In this document: in pieces, positions 50,311 through 59,137 of the stretch | Layout of the letters: each line of letters begins with the position of its first letter | How positions within the stretch are numbered: the first letter of the stretch is position 1 | Source: CAMUQR01 sp963526735 | GTDB lineage: Bacteria; Patescibacteriota; Saccharimonadia; Saccharimonadales; Saccharimonadaceae | Direction of reading: 5' to 3' | Assembly (NCBI GenBank): GCA_963526735.1 | Contig: CAURNU010000003.1 | Coordinates: forward strand, 62,001-126,000 | Length of the DNA stretch: 64,000 nucleotides | Translations under genes and position numbers: made by a program | The notes under the pieces: model-generated | What the model was told of the DNA's origin: nothing | Seen by the model: the letters and a program-made list of their open reading frames with translations, nothing else | Database searches by the model: none

Positions 50311-51603
50311 TTAGTAGCTCACCTTTTCAATATCTTTAGTATTCATTGCTGCCCACACCTGTCCTCGAGCCGACAATACTGCTCGTTCACCAGTTACTTC
50401 AGTGATAGTGTAAGTTGCGTCATATTGTGCTAAATTAGATCCATAATAATCAATTAGTCTAATCGGCTTAACTACATCACCCACACTAAGTTGAGTTGGC
50501 TGTAGTGCTGGCTGGTTGTTAATTAATATCTCACCAACCTTACGCTGAACTACTTCATAATCATACCCAGCTTCAGTCAGTCTGCGTTTTCGTTCGTCGC
50601 CATTTCCCCAATTACCACGGATAACCTGCCGAGCTATTTCATCAACTGATAATGTTGGAGCTGGTGCTGGAGCAGGAGCTGACTTTGGAGCTTCTGGTGC
50701 AACCATTCCAGCTGGTTTGCAATAAGTTGCTCCAACGGCTTCCAGATTAAGGTAATGAGTTGAAACTCTTAACGGTGTCCAGTTAGCATCATTGACGATA
50801 TTTTTATCTGGATCAACTACTGCACCAGTATGACCGAACTGGCCACTGTCATAGCCGAAAATCGCACCAGCTTCCTTGCCACACCTGACGAATCCAAACT
50901 TATTGACCAAATAATCAACCATTTGATTTCCATTGACTGGTCCGTAATCTGGATGCGGTGCATGGTTCATTCGAATACCAGTCGCCAAGTAGTAAGCATA
51001 TTTAGAACATTGCCAGCCTTTACCGCCATCATTATCTCCATCAGCTAAACGGCGTGATAATGGATTAATGCTTGCGCCTCGACCACTGATAACTTCCTCA
51101 ACTTGTTTTTTCTCTGGTTCGGCTTGTTTGTCGGTTTGATGATCGTTAGTTGTCCATTTTGGAGTAATAGCATCAATAATTGCTTGAGTCACACTACCAG
51201 CTTGTTTAGTGAGGTTATCATAATCAGCTTTAGTTGCATCAACCTCGACTTTAGTATTTTTCAGATTAACAAAATTCTTAATATTATTAAAAGCGTTTGT
51301 CAAATACCAAACGCAACCACCAATGATTGCTGCCGTTAGTGCTGGTAGAGACATCTCGCCCAAGGCACTCAAATTAGCACCAACTAAATTGCCATACCAT
51401 TCAACCAGTTTCATAATGATTACAAAACCAACAATGCCGATTGACATCACCACTGCTTTCATCAGGTCTTGAAACATTTTCTTCCATGACCATTTTAAGT
51501 CTGGTGTGAACAATACTTTTGCTACACCAATAATTAAGTCGATGAGATAAGCTCCTCCCAAAATCCCAACGCCAATTGCTGCTGTTATGATTTGATTTAA
51601 CAT
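50311..51603 (-). CDS. Holin-endolysin fusion with CHAP and CW_7 domains
   Basis: A 430-residue lysis protein. Residues about 1-110 hold three to four hydrophobic segments, as in a holin. After a linker, a CHAP amidase/endopeptidase domain has Cys in GWQCSKYAYYLA and His in FGHTGAVV. A Pro/Ala linker (SAPAPAPAPT) leads to a CW_7 wall-binding repeat (VDEIARQVIRGNWGNGDERK) and a final SH3-like strand region. A holin and a lysin in one chain is unusual. It would need proteolysis, an internal start, or exposure of the lysin from the membrane. AAAGGAG precedes the ATG. Confidence 0.78.
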   Translation of the reverse strand: MLNQIITAAIGVGILGGAYLIDLIIGVAKVLFTPDLKWSWKKMFQDLMKAVVMSIGIVGFVIIMKLVEWYGNLVGANLSALGEMSLPALTAAIIGGCVWYLTNAFNNIKNFVNLKNTKVEVDATKADYDNLTKQAGSVTQAIIDAITPKWTTNDHQTDKQAEPEKKQVEEVISGRGASINPLSRRLADGDNDGGKGWQCSKYAYYLATGIRMNHAPHPDYGPVNGNQMVDYLVNKFGFVRCGKEAGAIFGYDSGQFGHTGAVVDPDKNIVNDANWTPLRVSTHYLNLEAVGATYCKPAGMVAPEAPKSAPAPAPAPTLSVDEIARQVIRGNWGNGDERKRRLTEAGYDYEVVQRKVGEILINNQPALQPTQLSVGDVVKPIRLIDYYGSNLAQYDATYTITEVTGERAVLSARGQVWAAMNTKDIEKVSY

Positions 51604-51619
51604 AATAACTCCTTTTGAT

Positions 51620-51901
51620 TTATTTCATACCGCCTCGAAAGACGAAAGCTATAATTCCACTGATGATTGAAGTAATTACTGCTAAAGTGATCTTAGCTTG
51701 GCTTTGTTCGCCTTTTTCAACCCGGTCACTTAAATTTTCTATAGTGACGCTCATGGCTGCTATCTCTTTTCCGAAGTCAGTTAACAGATCTAACTTATTG
51801 TTAGTTTTGTCTTGTGCCTCCTTAACACTTTGAAGCATTGCTCGTAGCTCGGCTACTTCACTTGCTAGTGTTACGTTGCGACATTTACTATTGTTAGTCA
51901 T
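51620..51901 (-). CDS. XhlA-like holin accessory protein
   Basis: A 93-residue protein: coiled coil (about residues 12-68) with ENLSDRVEKGEQSQAK, then one TM segment (about 70-88) and a short basic end. This is the XhlA/haemolysin accessory plan from phage lysis cassettes. It lies directly upstream of the holin-lysin gene. Its start codon is 6 nt from a CATGAT hexamer behind the prophage element. Confidence 0.72.
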   Translation of the reverse strand: MTNNSKCRNVTLASEVAELRAMLQSVKEAQDKTNNKLDLLTDFGKEIAAMSVTIENLSDRVEKGEQSQAKITLAVITSIISGIIAFVFRGGMK

Positions 51902-51907
51902 ACTTTA

Positions 51908-51930
51908 ATCATGAGCGCTAGTAGTCTGGC
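51908..51930 (-). promoter_or_regulatory. Prophage promoter element, copy 2
   Basis: On the minus strand GCCAGACTACTAGCGCT (51930-51914) abuts CATGAT (51913-51908), which ends 6 nt before the ATG at 51901. Confidence 0.65.
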
Positions 51931-51934
51931 GAGG

Positions 51935-52327
51935 CTAAACTGGCAACGCACTAAAAACCATTTTCGCTTCAATGTTTAATTCTGGCAGAGGTCGGTTAGA
52001 ATTAGATCCACCGTACACAAAAACATAAATTTCTAACAAGTATTGGCTTATGTCAACTCTTCGTAAATAAGCATAAAGATCTACGTCACCTATTTCTTCA
52101 CCAGTTGTATATATCATGCTTAAATTACCAACTAGCCAATCGTTCATTAAGTTATGCCTAACAATCATATCGCTGATATAATACCCTTGCGGAACAATAA
52201 TAGATGGCGATCTAAATACTTGTTGGCTATAAACAACCTGCGAGGGGATTCGTATACTAGCCGTAGCTTTATGTGCCTGAAAACTCGCATCATAATCCGA
52301 GTTTTTCATAAACCGATTAACTTTCAT
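51935..52327 (-). CDS. Tail tip protein, paralogue of the upstream gene
   Basis: A 130-residue strand-rich protein. The ATG at 52327 follows GGAG and overlaps the upstream stop by 11 nt; an in-frame ATG at 52405 is less likely. Its start KVNRFMKNSDYD is clearly related to KVKRFIYNSDHP in the adjacent 212-residue protein, so the two arose by duplication. It is probably part of the tail tip or a fibre, by position. Confidence 0.6.
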   Translation of the reverse strand: MKVNRFMKNSDYDASFQAHKATASIRIPSQVVYSQQVFRSPSIIVPQGYYISDMIVRHNLMNDWLVGNLSMIYTTGEEIGDVDLYAYLRRVDISQYLLEIYVFVYGGSNSNRPLPELNIEAKMVFSALPV

Positions 52328-52955
52328 AACTATCTCCAAATAGAAAATAATAAATTGGCTTTTTGGCGAGCTGATCACGATTAATAATCCTGACGGATGT
52401 TTCACTGATAATCACATCTAGCGAACCTTGCCCATCATCACCGCTAAAAACCCAAAAAATAGGGATATAGCCCAAATTATGAACAATCGTTCCACCTGCT
52501 GACGGTAATGTCCCTGATTCAATTAGCTTATTATACTTATTATCAGAATTAAACTTAAAATTCCCTTTTGTATCAAAAACACTCACATCTCCGTTGTAAT
52601 CTGGAGGAACTAAGCAAATTATCTTCACGCACATCCAGACGTTAGTTGGTGGATCTATGTTATTAATGCCGATAAGGTGGATTTGACGTTCGTCGGCATA
52701 ACATTCTATGGCTATTTCTGGCATATTACCAAAACGCATTTTTGAATAAACTTCTAAATCATTTGACCAGTTAAAATTAATATCATCCGACCAGATACCT
52801 CTCATTAACGGAACGAAAGGTAATCCGTGATCAAAATGCAACTCTCGATCATCCCATCTATCACCTCGCATTAAAAACTTCTTCTCAAACACCTTTGCGA
52901 CATACACCTCGGGATGGTCGCTGTTGTATATAAAGCGCTTGACTTTATTAGCCAT
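52317..52955 (-). CDS. Tail tip or fibre protein
   Basis: A 212-residue strand-rich protein with no catalytic motif. Its N-terminus matches the paralogue that follows. A second shared feature is a middle region ending in a Gly/Thr turn (PSAGGTIVHNLGYIPIFWVF), typical of phage structural proteins that show hydrophobic tips. It overlaps the small gene upstream by 8 nt. Position after the tail-associated protein suggests a role at the tip. Confidence 0.6.
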   Translation of the reverse strand: MANKVKRFIYNSDHPEVYVAKVFEKKFLMRGDRWDDRELHFDHGLPFVPLMRGIWSDDINFNWSNDLEVYSKMRFGNMPEIAIECYADERQIHLIGINNIDPPTNVWMCVKIICLVPPDYNGDVSVFDTKGNFKFNSDNKYNKLIESGTLPSAGGTIVHNLGYIPIFWVFSGDDGQGSLDVIISETSVRIINRDQLAKKPIYYFLFGDSYES

Positions 52956-53214
52956 TGTTTAGTTCCTCGATCACATCCACACCAGGATCGCTGATCGCCT
53001 CGATAACATGTCCATCTTTTGGGTGAGCGCCAATTAATACTCGACGAGTGCCATCAGCCTCGCTATAGATAAACCCCTGTGAATTAATTCGCGTTAACAC
53101 TTTGCCTTCCTTGCGAATCACCATCTCGCCGGTGTTTTGATTTAATTCGATATTACCATTAAGCGTCGATATGACTTTATTGCCTTGAAATTCAACATTT
53201 TTTTCAATTTTCAT
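52948..53214 (-). CDS. Small tail-region protein
   Basis: An 88-residue protein of short strands (VEFQGNKVISTLNGNIELNQ), with an acidic C-terminus. It overlaps both neighbours (ATGA upstream). The repeated-turn pattern resembles beta-helical fibre segments. It may be a fibre shaft piece or connector. Confidence 0.55.
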   Translation of the reverse strand: MKIEKNVEFQGNKVISTLNGNIELNQNTGEMVIRKEGKVLTRINSQGFIYSEADGTRRVLIGAHPKDGHVIEAISDPGVDVIEELNNG

Positions 53215-54782
53215 CCTAGTACATCCTCTCCGTCAAGTAGTGACTTATCCAAAGTAAAGCTCGTCACGACTGTATGTTTTTTAGCTTTAATTTTCATAGT
53301 CATTATGTCTTCAGCACCAACCGACAACTCAATTGCTGTAATGAGATAATCGCCCATATTGTTATAATCAATTGAGATCACGTCGTGTAGTTGCAAAGCT
53401 GGATTTGGTTTAATCTCTAGCTCTACCTTTGGCGAATACTCACTGTATTTTTTTAACACATCCACAGCTAATAAATCGCAGTTACGATAACTGCCAAAAT
53501 AATCATTATCGTCAATTACTAGCGGTAAATCACCATACTTGGTGATTGAATCGGGATTTTTTGCTTCATACTCAATCGTATCCACGACCTTAGCCGGCTC
53601 ACCCCACAATTCAATATTAGTAACGCTAATTGGTGCGCTATTCTGATTAGTAATCGTCAGTTTATAGGAATCTTGCAAGACCTCGCCTGCTAGTAATATT
53701 CCACCACTTACCACTTGCTTGTTTCTAAACTGAGCCACTAACCTGGATTGCCCAGCGTTACCATTTAGCATGATGTTTTTCACGGTATAGACTGGATCAT
53801 CTAGTTTTAGCCAAGCTACTTTCTTACTATTCGGTCTAACTAGCCATTCTTCGTTGTCTAAACTACTGTTCTCCATCGAAAACACCACCTGATTGTCCTG
53901 CACTTTTCGCACCTCAGACTTAATACTGACCCGATTGATGATACCATCAGTTTGAGAATTATTCAGCTCAATAATATTGCCAGCGTGTAGTCGCATGGCT
54001 GGTTGCTTGTCCAGCACGCCAGAGCGTGTCACAAATCTGACTATCCCTTGCTCGTCTAGCCACAACGCTCCGTTCTCAGCTTGCACCAGCTTACGCAAGA
54101 TATTGCCAGTGTTATCACCTTTCTTAAACATCACAAATGGTATTAGATTCTGCCCACGCTCCAACTTATACTGGTGGCTGGTCATGCCGTATTGTTGCAA
54201 AATAATAGCTATGACTTGATCGGTCGTTACATCGCGCAACTTAATCGACGATCGCAAATCCGCTTCAGCAATTTCACTTAAAAAGTCCAACGCTGTCCAG
54301 CTAGCCGTCCCTTTTTCGTCGTAATGTGGCAATTTTTGTAATAATCCTACAAATAATGGCACTGTCTCGGCTGTCTGTACACCAGCATAAAGCCTAAGCG
54401 GTCGTTTTGGCAAAATATATTCAGCAATTGGCGATTTTCCGCCACCATTATCGATCGGACTAAAACTGAAATATCCATCATAATTATTAAGCGTCACATC
54501 CGCTATGCTCGCTTGAACGTTATACGGGAACTCCACGCTACGTTCAACTCGAAAATCAACCACTCGTCCACTCATATCTTGGTAATCATAAGCATCCCAG
54601 ACTTGCGTCGGGTTATTTTCAGGAGTTGCCAGTAGATCGTCACCATCCAGCGTCGATTTATCTAAGCAGAACCAATTGATCGTCTCAGTGCGTAGCTTTG
54701 TCCACGAAACCTTAACCTGCGACGCTACACCAACGACTCCACTACTTAAAATCTGATGGAACTTATCGCTAACTATTTGCAC
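53211..54782 (-). CDS. Tail-associated structural protein (Tal/baseplate hub-like)
   Basis: A 523-residue protein. The first half has the immunoglobulin-like and hub elements of siphovirus tail-associated proteins (RVVDFRVERSVEFPYNVQAS, LWLDEQGIVRFVTRSG). The second half ends VISIDYNNMGDYLITAIELS, a common hub motif. A short sequence near the N-terminus (CLDKSTLDGDDLLA) recurs at the very C-terminus (TLDKSLLDGEDVLG). GTG start overlaps the previous stop. It probably forms the tail tip hub below the distal tail protein. Confidence 0.7.
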   Translation of the reverse strand: MQIVSDKFHQILSSGVVGVASQVKVSWTKLRTETINWFCLDKSTLDGDDLLATPENNPTQVWDAYDYQDMSGRVVDFRVERSVEFPYNVQASIADVTLNNYDGYFSFSPIDNGGGKSPIAEYILPKRPLRLYAGVQTAETVPLFVGLLQKLPHYDEKGTASWTALDFLSEIAEADLRSSIKLRDVTTDQVIAIILQQYGMTSHQYKLERGQNLIPFVMFKKGDNTGNILRKLVQAENGALWLDEQGIVRFVTRSGVLDKQPAMRLHAGNIIELNNSQTDGIINRVSIKSEVRKVQDNQVVFSMENSSLDNEEWLVRPNSKKVAWLKLDDPVYTVKNIMLNGNAGQSRLVAQFRNKQVVSGGILLAGEVLQDSYKLTITNQNSAPISVTNIELWGEPAKVVDTIEYEAKNPDSITKYGDLPLVIDDNDYFGSYRNCDLLAVDVLKKYSEYSPKVELEIKPNPALQLHDVISIDYNNMGDYLITAIELSVGAEDIMTMKIKAKKHTVVTSFTLDKSLLDGEDVLG

Positions 54783-55165
54783 TATATCGCCCCTGTTTCG
54801 GTCATAGTCAGTTCGACACCCTCAGTCAAACCATCATTACGAATAATTTTTCGTTCAGACAACTCTAATGCCACCGACATTTCATTAATTCCTAATTTAG
54901 TAATCGTCAATTTCGGATAATGTCCAGTTTGATATTGCCGATCAAAAAACGCTCGCAGTTGCTGATATTGACTGTTAGTCATGTAAGCCCAGCGATGTTT
55001 AATCACCTGCTTCTTATAATTATAATAAGTGCTAATATTACCATCTTTGGTCACAACCGTCTTTTTACCGATGCGATCAGTTTGCGTAATTGGCACTTCA
55101 AGCAAATCATACTCAATGCTATCTGTCGCATCAGTCAGTTTTAATTTATACCCATCATTAAACAT
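54782..55165 (-). CDS. Distal tail-like protein
   Basis: A 127-residue strand-rich protein just after the tape measure gene, the place of the distal tail (Dit) protein. KHRWAYMTNSQYQQLRAFFD is a helix common in phage tail-tip proteins of this size. It is shorter than typical Dit proteins, so it may cover only the N-terminal ring domain. It overlaps the tape measure gene by 8 nt. Confidence 0.6.
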   Translation of the reverse strand: MFNDGYKLKLTDATDSIEYDLLEVPITQTDRIGKKTVVTKDGNISTYYNYKKQVIKHRWAYMTNSQYQQLRAFFDRQYQTGHYPKLTITKLGINEMSVALELSERKIIRNDGLTEGVELTMTETGAI

Positions 55166-57017
55166 TTAACATCCTCTGTTTTTTAATCATTTCGTATTGA
55201 TTGAAAATCTGCTCGGCTACTTTGCGTTGCTCAGCTTGACTGGTTGCGAAAACGCCCTGAATATTGATCGTGATATTATCACCACTGGTATTACTACGAT
55301 TATTAAGCTTCTCAATCAAGCTAGTCATTTTGCTTTCTGGCACTACCCACTCATCTTGGCCACCGTCTCCAGCATAAATGACCGAGCCACCACCTTGCGG
55401 TGTGACAATACCGCCAGTTGCCATTCGTGGAATGCGCGGAATTTGAAGTTTGTTCATTTGCTGGATATTAACGCCAGGTATTTTATTAATGATTCCGATC
55501 GCGCCGTTAAGCAACCCAATGAAGAAATTAACCGTTTTCTCGAACATTTTGAACATATTGTTGATTGCTGAAATAATTGCGTTAGAAATAGCAACGCCAA
55601 TTGACAGACCTCCATCTTTAAACAATCCAATCAGTCTCTGCCACAATCCACTCAGTAGATCAACGAACGCTCTCAGTAACACCGCGCCAACCATCGGCAC
55701 GGCCGTCACCAGCGCCATAAATAATTTAACACTTGCCGTCAGCAATTGTGCGATAGTGTTTGGGTTGAGCAAGAACTCAATAATATTAGCGATAATCTCT
55801 GGCAGCGCCTCAGTTAGAGCATTGAGTAATATCGGGAATACATCAATCAACGCCATAAACAATGTCACGCCAGCATTAAGTAACATTGTCAGCGTTGCTG
55901 GTTCGGATAATTTCGTGATGATTAGTAGGATTAAATCAATAAGTGCTCGAATCATCATTGGCGTGAGTGTAACAACCGCATCGACAAGCTGTGGTAACGC
56001 TGTAGTTAACGTATTGAGAATTATTTGTATTAACTGTGGCAAAATCGCCGCAACTTGCGTTGTTAGTCCAATAGCTGCTTGTAGTAGTGGCGGAAATAGC
56101 TCTTGAAATAACTTTGGAATCTCAGTAATTATAAGTGGCGCCAATTCACTAACTAACTTAACAATACCAGACAATGCCTGTTTAATGACAGGTAATAGAT
56201 TTTTAGCGACATTACCAGCCGATTTAACCAGCGCATCAAGTGATTTATCAATGTCCTTCCCACCAGCCATTGAGGTCATTAAGTTTTTCCAAGCAGCTTT
56301 AGTTGAATTTAAGCTACCACTAATAGTTTCGCTTGCCTCTTTAGCGGTCGTGCCAGTAATGCCCATTTGGGTTTGAATCACATGAATGGCTTTAGTGATA
56401 TCACCGAAATTACTGATATTATATTTAATACCAGATATTTTTTGAGCATCTCTAAGCAATCTCTCCATTTCTTCTTTAGTACCGCCATAACCAAGCTTAA
56501 GGTTGTCGAGCATGGTATAGTTCTGTTTAGCGAATCCTTGATAAGCGAACTGAATCGACTCCATACTAGTGCCCATCTTGTTGGCGTTATCGGCCATATC
56601 GATGATCGCCTGGTTGGCGTATTCAGCCGCTTTTTTAGTATCACCACCTAAACCAGCTAATAAGCTAGCTGAGAAGCTAGTGGCAGTCTCCATGTATTGA
56701 TTAGCGGACAATCCAGCTGTCTTATATGCCTGGTCAGCATACTGCATCATCTGATTAGATGATGATTTAAACAGCGTTTCAATACCACCACTCAATTGCT
56801 CGAAGTCCGCATAGCTTTTGACTGCCGCTACACCTATGTCACCAAGTGCTTTAATGGCTATGCCAGTACCAACCAAAAACGCCTTACTGATCGCCGCTAC
56901 ACTGCGTCCAGCCTTGCCAACAAAACCATCAACATGACGCTCTGCTACGCTCAGACCCTTTTTCAGAGCCTCAACTTCAACATCAATAATATATTGGATT
57001 TTGCCGACTTCAGCCAT
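55158..57017 (-). CDS. Tail tape measure protein
   Basis: Sets tail length, 619 residues, implying a tail of roughly 90 nm at 1.5 Angstrom per residue (rule of thumb). It has the usual N-terminal alpha-helical region with SFSASLLAGLGGDTKKAAEY and MADNANKMGTSMESIQFAYQ, a family signature. Long hydrophobic helices follow in the middle (about residues 290-480), which may enter the membrane during DNA delivery. A Gly-rich C-terminus has GGGSVIYAGDGGQDEWVVPE. Confidence 0.92.
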   Translation of the reverse strand: MAEVGKIQYIIDVEVEALKKGLSVAERHVDGFVGKAGRSVAAISKAFLVGTGIAIKALGDIGVAAVKSYADFEQLSGGIETLFKSSSNQMMQYADQAYKTAGLSANQYMETATSFSASLLAGLGGDTKKAAEYANQAIIDMADNANKMGTSMESIQFAYQGFAKQNYTMLDNLKLGYGGTKEEMERLLRDAQKISGIKYNISNFGDITKAIHVIQTQMGITGTTAKEASETISGSLNSTKAAWKNLMTSMAGGKDIDKSLDALVKSAGNVAKNLLPVIKQALSGIVKLVSELAPLIITEIPKLFQELFPPLLQAAIGLTTQVAAILPQLIQIILNTLTTALPQLVDAVVTLTPMMIRALIDLILLIITKLSEPATLTMLLNAGVTLFMALIDVFPILLNALTEALPEIIANIIEFLLNPNTIAQLLTASVKLFMALVTAVPMVGAVLLRAFVDLLSGLWQRLIGLFKDGGLSIGVAISNAIISAINNMFKMFEKTVNFFIGLLNGAIGIINKIPGVNIQQMNKLQIPRIPRMATGGIVTPQGGGSVIYAGDGGQDEWVVPESKMTSLIEKLNNRSNTSGDNITINIQGVFATSQAEQRKVAEQIFNQYEMIKKQRMLNV

Positions 57018-57021
57018 TTAT

Positions 57022-57378
57022 TTACTCCACTTTAGCGGCATCACGAAAAGGACGGATGCCTGCCTGAAACGCCTTATTTCCGTCTTTACTAGCCATAGCA
57101 CTGCCTGTCGCAATGAAGTTAGCGCGCGATATTTCAGCCACTTTGTTATACCAAACTTTACGAGCGCCTTCTAATAAGACATGCATCTCTTCTAGTTTGA
57201 TTTTATTCTCGCGTACATCACGCACCGCTTGCCAACCGTAGTAATAGCCGAATTCGCTCAACAGATAAACCTCTTGCGAGATACGCATTTCACTACTACG
57301 TTGTTTTTGGCTACGCTCAAAGCGCTTGAGAGCTTTTTCTTTGTCCTCTGGCGTCATTAAATCCAAGATATTCGGCAT
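57022..57378 (-). CDS. Tail assembly chaperone, second ORF
   Basis: A 118-residue charged helical protein directly upstream of the tape measure gene. This is the position of the T part of the lambda gpG/gpGT chaperones. Here it is separate, starting with TAATG overlap on the first ORF rather than by an obvious frameshift. Confidence 0.6.
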   Translation of the reverse strand: MPNILDLMTPEDKEKALKRFERSQKQRSSEMRISQEVYLLSEFGYYYGWQAVRDVRENKIKLEEMHVLLEGARKVWYNKVAEISRANFIATGSAMASKDGNKAFQAGIRPFRDAAKVE

Positions 57379-57806
57379 TATTGATCACTCCCAAAAGCTC
57401 GCTCGAATAAGCGACGCACACCCTCCACGCCTAATATTTCAATTAGTGTTTGTGTATCTTTTTGTGCTTTGGTACCATCATCAATAGCTCGAGCATAGCA
57501 CTTTAATAATTCTTGATTAACCATTTCTAACTCATTGAATTTATCACTTAACTCATCGATTAAACTAATTTTTTGAGCATTATCTAATTGACTCTCATTT
57601 TGAGCGCGCTCTTGTAAATCAACCATCGTTGTGTTGAGTTGCAATAACTTTCGTGTCGCTCGTTGAATATCCAGCTGATCACCAGCCCCTAAACTTCGCA
57701 GTGTATAGACTTTACCGTCAATACGCACCACTTGAGTACGCTGACTCGGTGTCAGTTCACTTAGACTAATAATCATTTCATTGGTTTTAGTCGGTTGTTT
57801 CGACAT
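57378..57806 (-). CDS. Tail assembly chaperone, first ORF (gpG-like)
   Basis: A 142-residue acidic helical protein. The N-terminal strand pattern TQVVRIDGKVYTLRSLGAGD is common in tail chaperones. AAGGAGG precedes the ATG. Its transcript starts at the third copy of the prophage element, just after the moron gene on the other strand. With the next ORF it should coat the tape measure during tail assembly. Confidence 0.7.
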   Translation of the reverse strand: MSKQPTKTNEMIISLSELTPSQRTQVVRIDGKVYTLRSLGAGDQLDIQRATRKLLQLNTTMVDLQERAQNESQLDNAQKISLIDELSDKFNELEMVNQELLKCYARAIDDGTKAQKDTQTLIEILGVEGVRRLFERAFGSDQ

Positions 57807-57842
57807 TGGAGCCTCCTTGGCATTGATTTAATATTATCTACA

Positions 57843-57865
57843 ACTGTAACCGCCTATAGTCTGGC
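57843..57865 (-). promoter_or_regulatory. Prophage promoter element, copy 3
   Basis: On the minus strand GCCAGACTATAGGCGGT (57865-57849) abuts TACAGT (57848-57843). The start codon is 37 nt farther, behind AAGGAGG, so this transcript has a leader. Confidence 0.68.
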
Positions 57866-57876
57866 GTTTTAAGACC

Positions 57877-57905
57877 TTGCATTTTTCGTAATTTTATGCT
57901 ATGCT
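57877..57905 (+). promoter_or_regulatory. Promoter of the moron gene
   Basis: TTGCAT (57877-57882), a 17-nt spacer ending in TGC, then TATGCT (57900-57905), which ends 6 nt before ATG 57912. Confidence 0.65.
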
Positions 57906-57911
57906 TTAGAT

Positions 57912-58142
57912 ATGAAATTCCATGCCCCAAGCTTTTTTATTGGTGCAATATTTGGCAGTAAAAAGCGTAAACAAACTGCCGTAGTGTTAGTCTTGGCTTA
58001 TATGCTTGGCGCAATGATTTATTTAATGTATGTCTTTGCTTATGGCTTGTTTTATGCTTTACCAGTTTTTCTCTACAGCTGGTTAAAAGCTCGGCGTGAA
58101 GTAATTGCCGATTATAAAGCAAAAGCCAGTTCAGCTAAATAA
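57912..58142 (+). CDS. Moron: small membrane protein inside the tail operon
   Basis: A 76-residue protein with a basic patch (GSKKRKQ), two TM segments (about residues 22-42 and 43-60) and a basic tail. It is the only plus-strand gene within the late block and has its own host-type promoter and terminator. That is the defining layout of a moron, a gene that stays on in the lysogen. Membrane morons often block superinfection. The exact function is inference. Confidence 0.68.
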   Translation: MKFHAPSFFIGAIFGSKKRKQTAVVLVLAYMLGAMIYLMYVFAYGLFYALPVFLYSWLKARREVIADYKAKASSAK

Positions 58143-58170
58143 AACACTCCATGATTTATGGAGTGTTTTT
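58141..58170. terminator. Terminator after the moron
   Basis: ACACTCCAT (58144-58152) and ATGGAGTGT (58158-58166) with A-run and T-run flanks. It also works on the minus strand, ending the major tail protein transcript. Confidence 0.9.
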
Positions 58171-58188
58171 AGTTCTAGCGTAATGTAC

Positions 58189-58740
58189 TTAAGGTGTAAC
58201 TTCAACCGTTTTCTGATTCTCATAATCCCAGCGAGATGGTTTTTCAAGATCACCCGTACCAGCTCGCATATAACCACGAGCAGTTGGTTGCATTTGAATA
58301 GTAGTTTCGATTTGTAGTGGCTCGTCAGTTGATAGAGTTGGGTCGAATTTCATTGGCACGATTGCTGAAAAGATGTGAATATCGTTATCGTCGGTTTTTT
58401 CTCCTTGTCGATGGATATTAACTGTTAACGGCACAGTATTTACTACGCTACCATTACCAAATATCACATTTCCAGTTTTCTGCTTAGCATTAGTTGGAGC
58501 ATTATAAGCACTCGCCCATAATGCTTTCAAAGCATCCATGCTTGGCAAAAATATTGTCAATGTGAGTTCTGCGGTTTCAGCCTTACCGCTTGGCTGTTTG
58601 CGTACACCAGCTTGAGTTTTCGCCTCAAGTGTGCCATCGGCGTAACTTGGTTTAATATCGCCCAATAGCGAAGCTGGAATCAGCGCTTTGCCAATTGCCA
58701 CTTCCCATTTACCAGCAACTAATACTCCTGTATCTTCCAT
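58189..58740 (-). CDS. Major tail (tube) protein
   Basis: A 183-residue strand-rich protein. VLVAGKWEVAIGKALI at the start and GKAETAELTLTIFLP in the middle fit phage tail tube proteins. AAAGGAG precedes the ATG. It is followed by a terminator and then the chaperone unit, the usual late order. Confidence 0.75.
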   Translation of the reverse strand: MEDTGVLVAGKWEVAIGKALIPASLLGDIKPSYADGTLEAKTQAGVRKQPSGKAETAELTLTIFLPSMDALKALWASAYNAPTNAKQKTGNVIFGNGSVVNTVPLTVNIHRQGEKTDDNDIHIFSAIVPMKFDPTLSTDEPLQIETTIQMQPTARGYMRAGTGDLEKPSRWDYENQKTVEVTP

Positions 58741-58753
58741 TTCTTTCTCCTTT

Positions 58754-59137
58754 TTAATAATTTATTATTCCATTAAGTGAATAAATCACTCGTCCTTGGT
58801 TGTCGAGACCAAGATTAGATATTGTTGATGGTGGCATCACTACCACAAACTGATATTCTTGACCGCCTTCAACAGCCGGCAACTCATTGATATCGTTATA
58901 AGCTGATCTCAAATGCTGAGCTACAGCCTCTAGCTTTTTTAAGCTTTCCAGATCATCATCACCGACACTGTATAACTCATAGCGTTGTCGGCGTCGACGA
59001 TTCTTTTCAATACTATCGCCTAAGTTGACAATATACATTCCAGACTTGCCAACCGCTATCTTTTGCCAAAACAAATCGGTGCCGATTGTACCGAATCCCT
59101 TGTTTTCAAGGTATTTGAGCAATGATAATGTTATCAT
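58754..59137 (-). CDS. Tail terminator-like protein
   Basis: A 127-residue protein with alternating helix and strands and basic patch (KNRRRRQRYELYS). Position between the gp10-like protein and the major tail gene is that of the tail terminator, which caps the tube. It overlaps the upstream gene by 4 nt. Confidence 0.6.
   Translation of the reverse strand: MITLSLLKYLENKGFGTIGTDLFWQKIAVGKSGMYIVNLGDSIEKNRRRRQRYELYSVGDDDLESLKKLEAVAQHLRSAYNDINELPAVEGGQEYQFVVVMPPSTISNLGLDNQGRVIYSLNGIINY

Noticed and set aside
57022..57806. Programmed frameshift between the two tail chaperone ORFs
   Set aside because: The ORFs are joined by a TAATG stop-start overlap, and I saw no convincing slippery heptamer near the end of the first ORF.
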